Shown: piece by piece, positions 38,315 to 49,983 of the stretch
Numbering within the stretch: the first letter of the stretch is position 1
How the letters are laid out: the number at the start of each line of letters is the position of its first letter
Source: Onchocerca volvulus
Taxonomy: Eukaryota; Nematoda; Chromadorea; Rhabditida; Onchocercidae
Assembly (NCBI GenBank): GCA_000499405.2
Contig: HG738137.1
Span: 22,924,546 to 22,988,545, forward strand
Direction of reading: 5' to 3'
Length of the DNA: 64,000 nt
Notes under the pieces: generated by a model
The model's input: the letters and a program-made list of their open reading frames with translations, nothing else
What the model was told of the DNA's origin: nothing
Databases searched by the model: none
Translations under genes and position numbers: made by a program

Positions 38315-40803
38315 TCACATTTTTTTATCTGCACCAAATACATCACCGCCAACACCAGCAAGAGTCTGCAAAAAGAACAGAGGAAAAAAAAATAAAGATA
38401 TTTGATATTCTTTGCTGTCACACTTTTCAAGTCGTGAAAAGTTTAGGATTAATGAAGATGTGTTGGAAGTGACTAAAAATATCTTTTTTATTTAAAAAAT
38501 AGCGCCAAAAGAAATGGCTTTCTGCTTTTGTGAAACTATCTTTCAAGGAATCTCGTACTTGATAGTTCGGGTCAAATGTGCCAGCTTTAACATCTTTATT
38601 TTCTGGAGCCACTGGTCCTGCGCCACCACCACCTGCAGCTTGCTTCTTATCTTGGCCGAATACGTCACCACCAACACCAGCTAATGTCTGATAATTGGGA
38701 TCATATGTGCCAGCTTTTTCTTCTCTATTAATTGGAGCTTTTGGACCAGCACCGCCGCCATCACCACCGCCACCACCACCGCCACCACCAACACCACCAA
38801 CACCACCAACACCACCACCACCACCACCACCGACACCAGCAACCTTTTTATCTTGACCAAATATTTCGCCACCCATGCCAGCTAATGTCTGATAGTTTGG
38901 ATCGAAGGTTTCTAAAAATTTCTTGGGAACTTTCTAATAATATCATTTTAGCATGATATTTAAAAGCCGACACTTACAAACACAAAAATCCTTTGAAAAT
39001 ATGCGAATAATTCAACCTACCAGCCATTCCACCGCCTGCTGGTGCTTGCGGTCCTCCGCCTGCTGGTGCTGGTGGTGCCCCGCCTACTGGTGGTGGTGGT
39101 GGTGGTGGTGGTGGTGGTGGTGGCGGTGCCCCGCCTACTGGTACTTGTGGTACTCCGCCACCTCCTCTCTGTTTATCTTCACCAAATACTTCACCGCCTA
39201 CACCAGCTAATGTTTGATAGTTTGGATCGAATGTTCCTAAAAAATACTTTTATATATTAGTATAGAAGCTAACTATTTTCATATTTTAAAATGCAAGAGT
39301 TCAAATCGAATAATTTTTATACAGAATATAGCTTTTTTTTTTCAATATGTATGATCGCCTTGGTATAATCTTAGCTTCAAAAATTATCTTTTTGTCACGA
39401 TATCATTATTCGTAATCAAAATTTTATTCTTTTTTCGATATTAATTTTTTTTTTCCTTCCTTTGATATAAAAATAAGCATAAACTTATAAATTAACTCAC
39501 CGGCTATACCTCCTTGTTCAGGTGGTTTTGGTCCTTCTGCGGGAGGAGGAACACCCTTAAATCATTGTGTTAAATATTTTTGTTATTGCTTCATAATTCT
39601 AACTTAACATACCTCACGCTTATTACGAATAAAACATCGTACATACTTGAAACAAACAGATCTAAATTTGGCAGAAATATTTATTGAATAACAGAAATAA
39701 AATAATCATTGGATGACGAGATACAATAAAAAGATAAGCCAGATGATAGTCGATAAATTCCAGTGAATCTCAAACTTACCTGATTAACTTGACCAACGGC
39801 TACATTTCCCTTCGCTTGCGCTTCTATAATATGCCACTCAGAAAGAATTTATTTTAATAACTATCTTCTTAGAATCATTTATTAATTATACAACTAATAA
39901 ATTATTGCATGAAATTGCAATTGTTAAAGAAATCGCGATAAATAAGTTAATTAATTCATATGATGTGAATTATCGGTTATGATAGAATTTAACTAGAAAG
40001 ATTTTGGTTTTTTGTCTAGCAAATGTTGGTATTATCAACAGTCCGAAGAATTCTAATATCATCTCCAATAATTTCTACATCCTTAATTATCAAAGATTAG
40101 CAATATTTTAATGCTGTTATCATTTAGCAAATTATTCGTTTTCTTTTTTTTTTTTCTTAAGCGATGCAACCAGTGAAGGAAAAAGTTATTCTACGAATCC
40201 AGAAAGAAACTTCATACTCCATTTGACTTACCTGTGCCTTTTTTTGGTTCGTTTGAGGTTTTTTTCTGCAAAACTGTTCATTTAAAAAAGTGAACAAACA
40301 TAATTAAGGATATGATTACAAAATGCTGTTAAATAGCATGAAATCATCATTAATATTAAATGTAATTCAAATATAACTTTTATTTATTTTATTTTTGATG
40401 CAATTCTTTAAGAAAGTAAGCAAAAACAAGCAGTCTTTTTATTCTATTAAATAATTAATGAACTGTTTGATGATAAGGGCATTCATTGCTGATTTGTGAC
40501 TTTTACTCGGGTATTATTAAGTCTTATGCTTGTCTCTTCTCCTAAATAGTTCAAGTAATGTCTTAGCTGATTGGAATTTAAATAAAAATTTCACTAAAGC
40601 ACATTTCTTTCAATTATTGAACTGACTGAGTGATTGATTGATTGATTGATTGATTTTAAAAATTTTTTAATGAACAGTACCTTTTGAGGAGTCTTTTTTG
40701 AGCCGCAGCAAATAGTAGAATAGATTACGGCAGCGTATAGTACTAATGCAATGTCCAGAATTAAAAATATAGGCGATTCAATTAATCTCATCTTGTCCAT
40801 CAT
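38315..40803 (-). CDS. N-anchored Gly/Pro-rich protein with four DPNYQTLAG repeats
   Basis: Seven minus-strand exons (40681-40803, 40232-40265, 39780-39823, 39501-39555, 39021-39236, 38559-38911, 38315-38365) join in phase to 291 residues. Residues 9-33 form one hydrophobic segment, followed by CCGSKKTPQK and a Lys-rich linker. A block of about 23 residues then occurs four times (starting near residues 86, 158, 225 and 268): (G/E)T(F/Y)DPNYQTLAG(V/M)GG, then (E/D)(V/I)FG.DK. Gly runs, a stretch of twelve Pro and PxGG linkers separate the copies. An intron splits the last copy exactly after DPNYQ, and the protein ends FGADKKM. I do not know a function. Glycine-rich sperm-specific proteins of nematodes come to mind, from memory only. 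A CAG four bases before the ATG pair fits trans-splicing. The exon chain is well supported by phase and by the regular repeats. Confidence 0.8.
38756..38835. repeat. (CAC/CAA)n triplet tract coding for poly-Gly
   Basis: On the plus strand this is a CAC-rich tract with CAA interruptions; on the minus strand it encodes Gly runs broken by Val and Asp in the DPNYQTLAG protein. A related (GGT)n tract at 39088-39124 encodes the poly-Pro stretch. Both are expected to be length-variable between individuals. Confidence 0.85.
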
Positions 40804-42261
40804 TTCTGATACTTTTCGGCTTCTTTTCTATCTGCTTTTTTTTGTTACCTGTGATATTTAAATAAAAAAGATTATTAATGTGATTTAAAGAAAAGTTTGA
40901 AATTGAAGCAAGTAACCTGAGTTTAGACTTTCTCATAATTTCAGTACCGTTGAATGAAATCAATAGCACCATGAGAAGAACTAATTCATCAAGTTGATGA
41001 TAAGATGATTGAATCAAGTTTCTTCGGAAACACTAGACCTTTCTCCTACCGAGTTCTGACACGGATTATTCTCATTATTATTTTTCTTTAATTTTAGAAA
41101 ATACGAATGCCAATAACTCAATTAATTACTCTGACGAGAGCAGGATGCAGACTTCTGCTGCTTTCCGCTATATTTCTAATAACAATAACAAATATACTGT
41201 CATTTTACAATTATTATATTATATTGTTTGGCGTAAATCATTCTATTTAAAATTTGAATATTCGCATGATATCTTGCGAAACACTCCAATTTAAGTAATA
41301 TAAAAATAAAATGAATCTGTATGATTATAAAGTTTCCTGAATCTGAATTTTAATTTAATCAAATTAAACTGAAGTGAACTGAATCGAATTTAATTAAATG
41401 TGATGCAATAAAGTTTATTGTTTTCCAGTTTGCCAGAAAAGTTTTTTATTAATATTTCTACATATGTTATCCGCAAGACTATCCCTTGTCTTAACGTAGA
41501 GAGATGAAAAGAAATAGAATGAAAGACTGCAAAAAGTTTTAAATATTAGAAAAAAAAATCTCATCTTGTTTAATCCCTGTGAATTCATACAAATTTTATG
41601 TGGAAAATATATCGTAATCATTTCCATATCCTTATAATAATGCCATCTTGAAAATCTCTTACTCCATTTCTCCCAATTATTATTATTTTAAGCGATATTT
41701 TAATTATAGCATTCTTTTGATAATCGAGGAGTTATGGATATGTCAGGAAAAAATATAAGGAAGTCTGAGTTATTGTACATTAATAACTGATAATTCTGAA
41801 GATGATAAAAATGGAATTACCGCATCCAACCCAGATATCATACCATCATATTTGATAATCACGATCAACTCATTATCCAACTCAAATATCATACTATCAT
41901 ATTTGATAATCACGATCAACTCATTATCCAACTCAAATATCATACTATCATATTTGATAATCACGATCAACTCATTATCCAACTCAAATATCATACTATC
42001 ATATTTGATGATCATGATCAACTCATCCGTTGATATGTGATATCTTTGGTTGACATGCGACACCGTCTCGAAAGCACGAATAATTTATTCATTTCTGTGT
42101 ACAAAAGTAGTGCTTAGTGCTTATGGGAAAGGATTTTGTCAGTAGAAATTGAACAATTCAAGACATTAAGTCATAGATTATTGACTCTCCTGTATAAGCT
42201 TCTATCCACACTTTACCAGAATTTCATTTTGCTCCCCGTCCCATCCCTCGGTAATTATTAT
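40804..42261. other. intergenic region with a 51-bp minisatellite
   Basis: Spacer between the Gly-rich gene and the Lys/Glu-rich gene. Apart from the minisatellite (41825-42026) I see only chance frames. An (ATTG)n run lies just downstream of exon 1 of the Gly-rich gene, at about 40629-40652. Confidence 0.5.
41825..42026. repeat. 51-bp minisatellite, about 3.9 copies
   Basis: The unit begins TCCAACTCAAATATCATACT and returns at 41825, 41876, 41927 and 41978. Inner copies are nearly identical and the outer ones have diverged. As 51 is a multiple of three and the unit lacks stops in some frames, both strands stay open across it; the minus frame gives MIFELDNELIVIIKYDS repeated. I see no splice sites or homology that would make it a gene. 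Confidence 0.9.
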
Positions 42262-44087
42262 CTATTCTTCTTTCTTTTCCTCTTCCTTCTCTTCTTCCTT
42301 CTTTTCGCCTTCACCTTCCTGAAACACACCATTTTTTCGTTTAATTTTGTTAGCATATTAGTTTATTAAGATTTAAATTTAGGAAGCAATCCTAAGCAAA
42401 AGCATACCTCCTTTTTCGACCCTTCCTTTTTGGAACTTTCCTTCTTCGAACTCTTCTTCTCTTCCTGAATTTTTCGAATTCATAGACAGAATGAATGATA
42501 GAAGGAAAATTTGAAAGCTAAAATTTTTTTACCTCTTTCTTGGATTCCTCCTTCTTTGATCCTTCCTTCTTCGATCCTTCCTTCTTTGATCCTTCCTTCT
42601 TGGAACCTTCCTTTTTGGAACCTTCCTTCTTAGATCCTTCTTTCTTTTCAGCCTTCTCTTCCTGTAGAATATACAAGCAATAACTGAAAATTCAAATCTC
42701 CATCTGATCAGATCTGACCAGACTGACCTGACCCTCTGCTTATTCCTGATAATGTCATCCTATAGCGCGGTAGGATTGGAGGATTCTCTGTGCTGTGTAT
42801 TATTTCAGGTATTACAACAAACATAAATGTTATTGGATGCCAAAAAAATTAAAGAGTAACTTAGAAGTCAAGTGCGAAATATATCTTGGGCCTGATCTGA
42901 CTTGTCCAGTTTTTTGCTTCGATACTTGGCTAAACAAAAAAAAATCTAGTCTTACCTCTCCCTCTTTCTTTTCTTCCTTCTTCTCTTCACTCTTTTTGGC
43001 TTCTTCCTTCTTTTCACCCTCCCCCTCCTTCTTGTCCTCTTCTTTTTTCTCAGCGTCACTCTCCTTCTTTTCTTCATCCTTCTTCTCCCCCTCCCCACCC
43101 TCACCTTCTTTCTTTTCCGGTTCCGATTTCTTCTTTTCACCTTCCCCTTCTTTCTTTTCTTCTTCTTTCTTTTCCTCGCCAGGTTTTGCAGCACCTGCTG
43201 CAGGTGCAGCTGCGGGAGCAGCAGGAGCGCCCGCTGGTGGCGGTGGTGGCTTATCACTGAAAGAGGCCACTGATAATTGCTAATCTCTTGTTTTTAATAA
43301 TTTGTATGAAAATTATTCTAATAAAGATGAATTATGTGAAGAAGAAGGGATGTTTCATGGGTCAGTGGATAACAAATTAAAATGAATATTTCTTGAGGTC
43401 AAGAGATTGAGACCGGATGGGATGCCTTTCTCGAATTTATATATAAAACTTGCGAGCTTCTCAACTTAATAATCAAATTTGAAGACTGATAAGTTCGTTA
43501 AGCATTACGGTAGAATCGGAAGCTCATTTTGTAACTTAGCAAAAGTACCGCGGTATGGATTGATTATCTCATTCTCTTATCGATTATGAAAATAAAGTGT
43601 TGTCAATATACATTATGTGAGATATTCACTTGTTTTTTAGGATTCATTCGGATTTTGATTAAAGCAACTAGGCATTAACAGAGAAATAGAAAGGTTAATA
43701 TCACTTGGAGAATGAGATATTTTAATATTGTAATTTGAGATGTTTGAAAATTTAGTAATCAAAAATTTGAGAATAATAGAAAAAACTTCTGAATATAATT
43801 CAAAATTAAGAATCATTTGAATTTGTTTTAAAAGTTGACAACTGTCAATGTGATAAAATTTATTCTTAATTAACAAGTATCAGAGATTGATTCTAATGCT
43901 GTTCGTTTTTACTGCATGAAAAACCTGATTTAAAAGAAATGATACATTTTTTGGAAATCAATTGCGATGAAACTAACGCTTTTTTGGCGGTACATTGTAT
44001 AATACTTAAAATGATCAGTGTTGGTGCGATAATGTTACTGAATAATGACAGAATACAAGTGATCATCATGACAACAGTCATTGCCAT
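42262..44087 (-). CDS. N-anchored Lys/Glu-rich protein with KKEGS repeats
   Basis: Five minus-strand exons (43978-44087, 42956-43256, 42533-42661, 42408-42464, 42262-42318) join in phase to 217 residues. Residues 3-31 are a hydrophobic segment, followed by QCTAKKA. Exon 2 opens with five prolines and an Ala/Pro stretch, then turns into alternating Lys and Glu clusters (EEKKEGEGEKKK type). Exon 3 codes for KKEGS six times plus KKEES, as 15-bp DNA units; exons 4 and 5 continue the theme to a C-terminus rich in KKEE. The exon 1 to 2 junction uses GC|GTTAGT and TTTCAG and keeps phase. Highly charged and probably disordered, facing one side of a membrane. The plan copies that of the Gly-rich neighbour on the same strand. 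No function is recognised. If exon 1 is wrong, the rest still stands as a charged protein. Confidence 0.7.
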
Positions 44088-45060
44088 CTTGAATTATCTC
44101 TTCTGATATGTGTTCTAAATAAAGCACGATAAAATCAGACCGTGAGTGATTGATCATTAATATATAATAAAAGTTTATTTCCGGTTTGATTTTCCTTCGA
44201 AAAAGTTTCTCAGTTGTTAAAAGAAATTGACTGCTCTGAAGGTCAAACGAGAGCAGAGAAAAACCAACCAGCTATGAGCAATCCTTGAATGAGAAAATAC
44301 GCATCAGTCATATTCAAACTCTTCATATACGTCTTTTTGTATTATTCCGAATCCGTCATAAATAGTCTCAGATATCTTTCACAAGTTCATTGTTTTTTGA
44401 TATGATATTAGCCTGAACGGTCAATTCAAAACGTTATTCTAGAATTTTTGTGCATTAGCTGTGAGAACAATTGAATGTTATTATTTAGTATTTCATATTT
44501 CTGATTTATTGCCTATCGATTTCTGTAAGATATATGTTCATCGCTATTTGATTGTTTTCAATGTACTCATTCACAGATCATCAAATCGATGACATAATAT
44601 TCGAAAATCATTCTTATTTTCCCTGGAAAAAAGTGAGGGAAAGATTGATCAACATGTTGATACCGTAAATATTCTCACAAAAGTCTCAAAGGCACCAATC
44701 GACAAAAAAATTTTTATGGAGAACTTCCAAAATATCGTATTATTTTCATTTCATCAATTGTTTATTGTTGGCTTGCTGATTATTAATTCGGAAGTTGCTA
44801 ACAGTGGCACATTATTTATAATAAGTATTACATCCCTTGATTTAGAAGTATTAAAAAGTAAGAATAACTAATCGAAAGCATCATGGAATTGATTTTGCAT
44901 ATCTGCCGGTAAAACCGAAATTCGATATAATCCAAGTATTGATTAATTCGACATAATCTGGAATTTATAGCAGAAATTTGTAATGTTTTTCGAATATGTT
45001 AGTCAGTTACCCATATCGCTGCGCATGGTTTTTGTTCTCTTATCTTTCAATCTGTTAATA

Positions 45061-45212
45061 GAGCTCATGTGCATTGTCTAAAGGGTTGTAGAACACGTCA
45101 ATTGTCTGGAATGTTCCAAGGATTGAGGCTTATGTGCTTTGTTTGAAAGGATGCAAATCAAGTTAATGGTCAAAATGTTGTAAGGACTGAAGTTTGCGCT
45201 TTGTTTAAAATG
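45061..45212. repeat. degenerate tandem repeat, about 65-bp units
   Basis: Unit 1 starts GAGCTCATGTGCATTGTCTA, unit 2 (45127) starts GGCTTATGTGCTTTGTTTGA, and a third partial unit (45191) starts AGTTTGCGCTTTGTTTAAAA. Each full unit also shares GTCAATTGTCTGGAATGTT or its variant and ends in AAGGA(T/C)TGA. Confidence 0.6.
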
Positions 45213-45616
45213 TTTAAGCGTTGTCTATTTGTTATCCTTTGGTCCTTGTTTTGATATCAACCTTTTGTATGATTAATGTATTCTAAAACTCCGTCCACAG
45301 TCAAGACTTTTTATGTGATCCACATAAAAAGGAGTCTTTCGAGTCAACATTATCAATATCTACAATGTCAATTTCTTCAAGCAGTATCTTCAACAGCAAT
45401 ATCTTCTACAACAGTGTCTTCAATATCAGTTTTGTTTCAGTTGAAATTCGAATACGGTTTCAACAGAACAAGCGACAATTTGGAAGAGCAACAGTAGTGG
45501 TAGACGGAAGGAGAATGACAATCACAAAAGTGAAGGATAACAACATAGTGAATATTTAAATGATTATTAATATGCTTTATTATTAGCCGTGTATTATTCA
45601 TTTAAAAACTTACTAT

Positions 45617-46025
45617 TGTAGAAGTGCCATATTGTGTATAAGCCAGTAAGGGCTGTCGCTGAAATCGCGAGGAGTACCGAGAAGAAGTGATTTCTTTATT
45701 TTTCAAATGTATCTCTTGTTTATTTGCATGGATATTTCTTTGTTTATAGTTCAAATGCTTTGTAATTTTATTCCTTGTTGTAGTCAAGGCCAGCGCCAAA
45801 AAAGACGCGCTCTCGTGCGCTAAAAATGGCGCCTTATGGTAGATCAAATTCTAGCGGGATCCTCCCTCTATAAATAGGAAGAGATCCTGACCATAGGATC
45901 ATTGTCAAAAGAATGTGCTACTGCGAGGTCAATTGGTTGTATTGATATTGTATTTGTACTATATTGTCGTGTTATTATATTTTATAATAAAGGTTTAATT
46001 ACCCAAGTTTGAGGTTTCGAGAACA
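45617..46025 (+). mobile_element. possible solo LTR of a retrotransposon
   Basis: The stretch starts TGTAGAAGTGCC and runs to a CA near 46025. It has a GC-richer core, a TATAAATA box (45869-45876) and, 110 bp later, AATAAA (45986-45991). A TATA box and poly(A) signal this close together suggest the U3-R-U5 layout of an LTR. No matching target-site duplication, primer-binding site, gag or pol was found, and the right end is a guess. Confidence 0.35.
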
Positions 46026-47011
46026 ATACAAGAAGAAACAAGAACTCTCAATAATTATTACGGTTAAGAAGATCGACAACAGAATTCAAGAACCCATAAT
46101 TATTGTCACGGTCATAGAAGATCAGCGACAAAGGCTATTATTGACCCAACAGAGTTACTACAGCGAGAAGCAATCTCCAATCCAACCAGACTACAAACCA
46201 GTTACAAATTACCAGAAATTTCCCCAACAATATCTAAGTTATCGAAGAGATTTATTTGCGAAAGATTTATAACGTTAAGTATGAAGACGTGTTCTTCGCA
46301 AATTGTTTTTACTTTTGCATATTGCGAAGTTTTTTTTATTAAGAATTCTGTATTTGTTTCATGAAACTGATCACATTATTGTTTTTACTGTAATATTTCA
46401 TGACAGCATCAATACCGTTACTGTATAATTATTGTTGCTGTTTGAAAGTTTTGATATCTTTTCATATATTTTGGATGGTATCGCAGCTTTTCAACTTATG
46501 TTCATCTTTTATTCTTATCCCGTTTCTATATGTATCATAGATATTTGTGAATTTGTTATCTGTATGTTGCCATGATTTCACTATTTTGATAACTTTTTAG
46601 TTTTGAAATCAAAATATAACTGCTGTCGAGAATCTCATCAGATACAGATACTGTTAAAAAATTTTCTGTTTGTACATTCAGACAAAATATATGAGAACGC
46701 ATTTCAATACTTCGGAAACATATAAAACAAAGAAGTTTTAATACAATTAGGTGCTTAGACTTTACTAAACGTTTTAAAAACTAAGCGCATTTTGCCAAAA
46801 GTACGGTTAATTATATGCTATCTGTATTTTCTTTTTTTTTTTTTGCAATAGATTTGATTGCAAGAAATCATTTCAAATGATGATAATATATCATGCCATT
46901 TTCTTTTATATATGAACTATCATTGAATCCTTTGATAAGCAATTTATCATATATGCATCCGTTATCATAACGCACACTGCCATCCATATAAATCCCTAAA
47001 TAATTTAAACA

Positions 47012-48280
47012 TTAAGTACAGAATTGTAAGATTTTTGCTACAATATTAGGAAGAACAAACCCCTCCTGCATATCTAATAATAACGAAGCAGCCAATATAT
47101 TAACTCTTTGATTGGACTGGTTCACATTCTTGGCTAATTAAAAAAAAGATATGATAGGATGAAATTTTTTTGAATAAGAAATTAATTAAAATGATTCAAA
47201 ACGAAAAGAAAAAAATATGATCTTTTATAACAAATATTAACAATGATTATGTTTCGGTGAAATGTTGCATAAATATAAGCTGATGTCACGAAATAAGCTG
47301 TCAATAAACCGTATGGGACACTGAACCACATAAATCTGCTTATCTAAAAATTCACAACAAGATAATAATTTAAGTAAATTTACGAAATTATCAACACTTC
47401 TCCCTACTGCATATGATATCATCGCTGTTTCTGGTTTCTGGTTGATATTCAGAATCTTAGCATGTGCAAAGTATAAAAAAATTTTTTTTGATGCGATTTA
47501 TATTGCAGCATTTTTTCACAAATTCTCTCCAAGTTTTTCCATAAATTTAAGTTCTCTTTCTAGAACCGAAATCATAAGAAAATTTCTATCATCTGATGCA
47601 CTCATGTTTTGCCTGCATCAGCGCGCATTCTATTACGTGTGCTGATAATGCATTATTTACTGGCTATAGTAAAAAATGAAATTACTTCACATTAACGGAT
47701 TAATCAAGCAGATAGCAAGATATAAGAGATACATTGCATTGAATAATTAAGTAGTTTCCACAATTTTGCAAACTTAGTGCAGATAAAAATTATTACCCAA
47801 ATATATTTTTCGTGTAATCCAGCAAAGACATCTGCGACAGCGATAAATGTCCAAATGACAAGAAGTACGAGTAAGACGAATCCGATAATAGGCATCAAAA
47901 TATGTCCATAATATTTTGAATTTGCGAGAACAATAATTGCATTTATTGTTGAAATCAAGCTCATTATCTATTTATCACATCATCAGTAATTTACAGTTTT
48001 TCAATCACCAATATATCTTATTTTGAAAATCTCATTAATATCACTGCATGCTACTGAACTCTGTTGCTATTTTCTTAAAAATTCACTTTTTTAATCATAA
48101 ACATTTTTATCTGATCGAAATTATACTTCAGTTTTTGAAACTTTCTTATTAATACTTCCTACTTGGTCATGTTTTGGTATCATATCATAAAAGATAAATA
48201 CTAACGATAACAAAAAATACTAAAAAACATACTGCGGCAAAAGCACGCATAATAAGAATCGTAAAACTAAAACGGTCCAT
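47012..48280 (-). CDS. small multi-pass membrane protein, family unknown
   Basis: Four minus-strand exons (48233-48280, 47797-47967, 47242-47343, 47012-47116) join, all in phase 0, to 141 residues. Hydrophobic segments lie at about 5-31, 38-64 and 77-97; a fourth, weaker one may include ILAASLLLDM. Typical fragments are MPIIGFVLLVLLVIWTFIAV and WFSVPYGLLTAYFVTSAYIY. Loops are short, with HEKYIW between helices 2 and 3 and FHRN after helix 3. The start at 48280 is the only ATG that gives an in-phase first exon. The C-terminus is uncertain: the last exon could instead donate at 47053 or 47035 to an acceptor near 47008. The plan recalls nematode-specific small tetraspan proteins, but no family is recognised. 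Confidence 0.55.
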
Positions 48281-49983
48281 AATTAAGAACTTTATGACAG
48301 TAATTCGAAAACTGCAGCACGCAAAATCACAACTACTGAAAATGCTCGATGCAACAACAATTTTCCAATTTTGTATTATAACATTTTCAGAATTATGAAT
48401 AATTTTAAAGTTATGAATAACTTTGCAGCATTTTTGAAATTATAAATAATTTGGAAAGGCTCAAACTTAAGCTTAGAATACTTTTAGATGATTGTTTATT
48501 TCGGATGATTTATCGAAAAGATGAATTACCTCCCGAATTTTGATATGTATTCTTTGCTAAATGAAAGCTTGATTTGAGTCTTGCAAATATGTATTATTAC
48601 TTTAAAAATATTTCACTTTCAGAAATTTTTGACAAAAGAGAAAATATTACCAGTTCAATGACTTTATTCTGTGAAATTTTAATAAATGAAAGACTGTTTG
48701 GTCATTTTTTCTTATTTAATCCAATATCGGAAAAAAAAATTATGATGTCAGCCATTAAATCATTTCATTTATTCTATTTGCGACAAACTGAATAAACGAT
48801 TTAGGAAACGAATTTAATTCAATAAAACTGTACATCACATATATGATGAGATTGATATTTCCCAGCGCTACTTTACTGATCAATTTTACTATGTACTTAA
48901 CAATTAATTGTTCGCTTTGTGCCTTTTAGAATTTTTATGAATTCGCCTCTTTGAATAATTTGTTGATTGATACCTGACCAATGTACAGGAGAGAAATAAT
49001 TTCAGCTTAAGCTACGATTGTAAATTTGCAATAAAATTATTTTCATCTGCCTGTGAAAACGTGATAAGCATCAAAAAGCTTTTGAAAAGTATCGAAATAG
49101 TGATGTCGAAGAATGAAGTATATTAATAGAATGTTTTGTAATATGATTATCTTTACAACCGACTTAATGCTTTCATCAGACAATAACATCGAGAAAGTAT
49201 AAATCAAACTTTATTTGGCAAATATTGTGAGCATATATAGATAAGCATGATACTATGCATCTATGCTGAATAAAATCCCCAAGTAGCACGAATAATTCGG
49301 AAACTAACAAATTAAGAAGACCATAAAGACCAATATTTTTTAAAATTATAAAATCATTTCTAAAAAACATGCCGCCAACCATAGATTCAAAATAAATTTC
49401 GTTTCATTAAATACCAATATTTTATGAAGCTCTTCATTTTTTTTTCCTTCGTTCAAAAAATATTTCGTTCCTATCAATAAAAAATTGTGGTTTGATATTC
49501 TTTATTAAAATAAAAGATAAAGATGCAAAATAACTGTTGGCTTGCTGCTTGCATACAAATCACAATACAAAATTTAATACAACAAAGTTAGCAAAATTTC
49601 CCTCTTTATGAAAATTTGATTTGTTCTAAGAATTAGAAAAATTATGTTATCCATTATAACAATAAATAAGCGTCTTAATATTATGCATCATAAAATGTTT
49701 GATGATAAAATTTTTGATTATTTCGCTTTAGAAACAGGTGCCACACGAATGATCAAACATCAAAGCATTCTTGATATTACTGAGAATTTAATACATATTA
49801 AATATAACTATTTTAAACCTATATCTTTCAGGACTTATCGCATTTACTATATATGTTTGTCATTTTTTGGGCACTCTATTTCTTTTTTTCAGAGACTACT
49901 AAACACTGTGCAATGTTTACCTTTACCTATTACCACCTAGATACGTAAATACATTCATTCAACGCATTGGATGCAACTCACAT
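48281..49983. other. no gene seen
   Basis: AT-rich spacer. Short frames such as 49176-49382 (minus) contain hydrophobic residues but cannot be joined to neighbours in phase. Confidence 0.5.

Larger units (their letters stand above)
44088..47011. other. region with degenerate repeats and an LTR-like segment
   Basis: No supported gene. It holds degenerate repeats of about 65 bp (45061-45212), a stretch of short TCTTCAA-based repeats (about 45355-45425), a promoter plus poly(A)-signal segment resembling an LTR (about 45617-46025), and after it an 87-codon plus-strand frame (46009-46272) rich in Gln, Lys and Ile that contains two copies of a unit beginning ATAATTATT. I cannot assign the frame to any family. 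Confidence 0.45.

Noticed and set aside
38681..39260. His-, Trp- and Val-rich frames over the CAC/GGT tracts
   Set aside because: Shadows of the triplet repeats that encode Gly and Pro in the real frame.
41825..42026. CRISPR-like array
   Set aside because: The units are contiguous with no spacers, and this is a eukaryotic genome; it is a minisatellite.
42952..43257. Other frames over the Lys/Glu-rich exon, including a 162-codon Ser/Phe-rich plus frame and an Arg/Lys-rich minus frame
   Set aside because: The triplet-biased DNA keeps several frames open. Only the chosen minus frame joins to the other exons in phase.
45276..45559. Two overlapping Ser/Thr/Ile-rich plus frames
   Set aside because: They arise from short TCTTCAA-type repeats. 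No start context, splice site or homology supports them.
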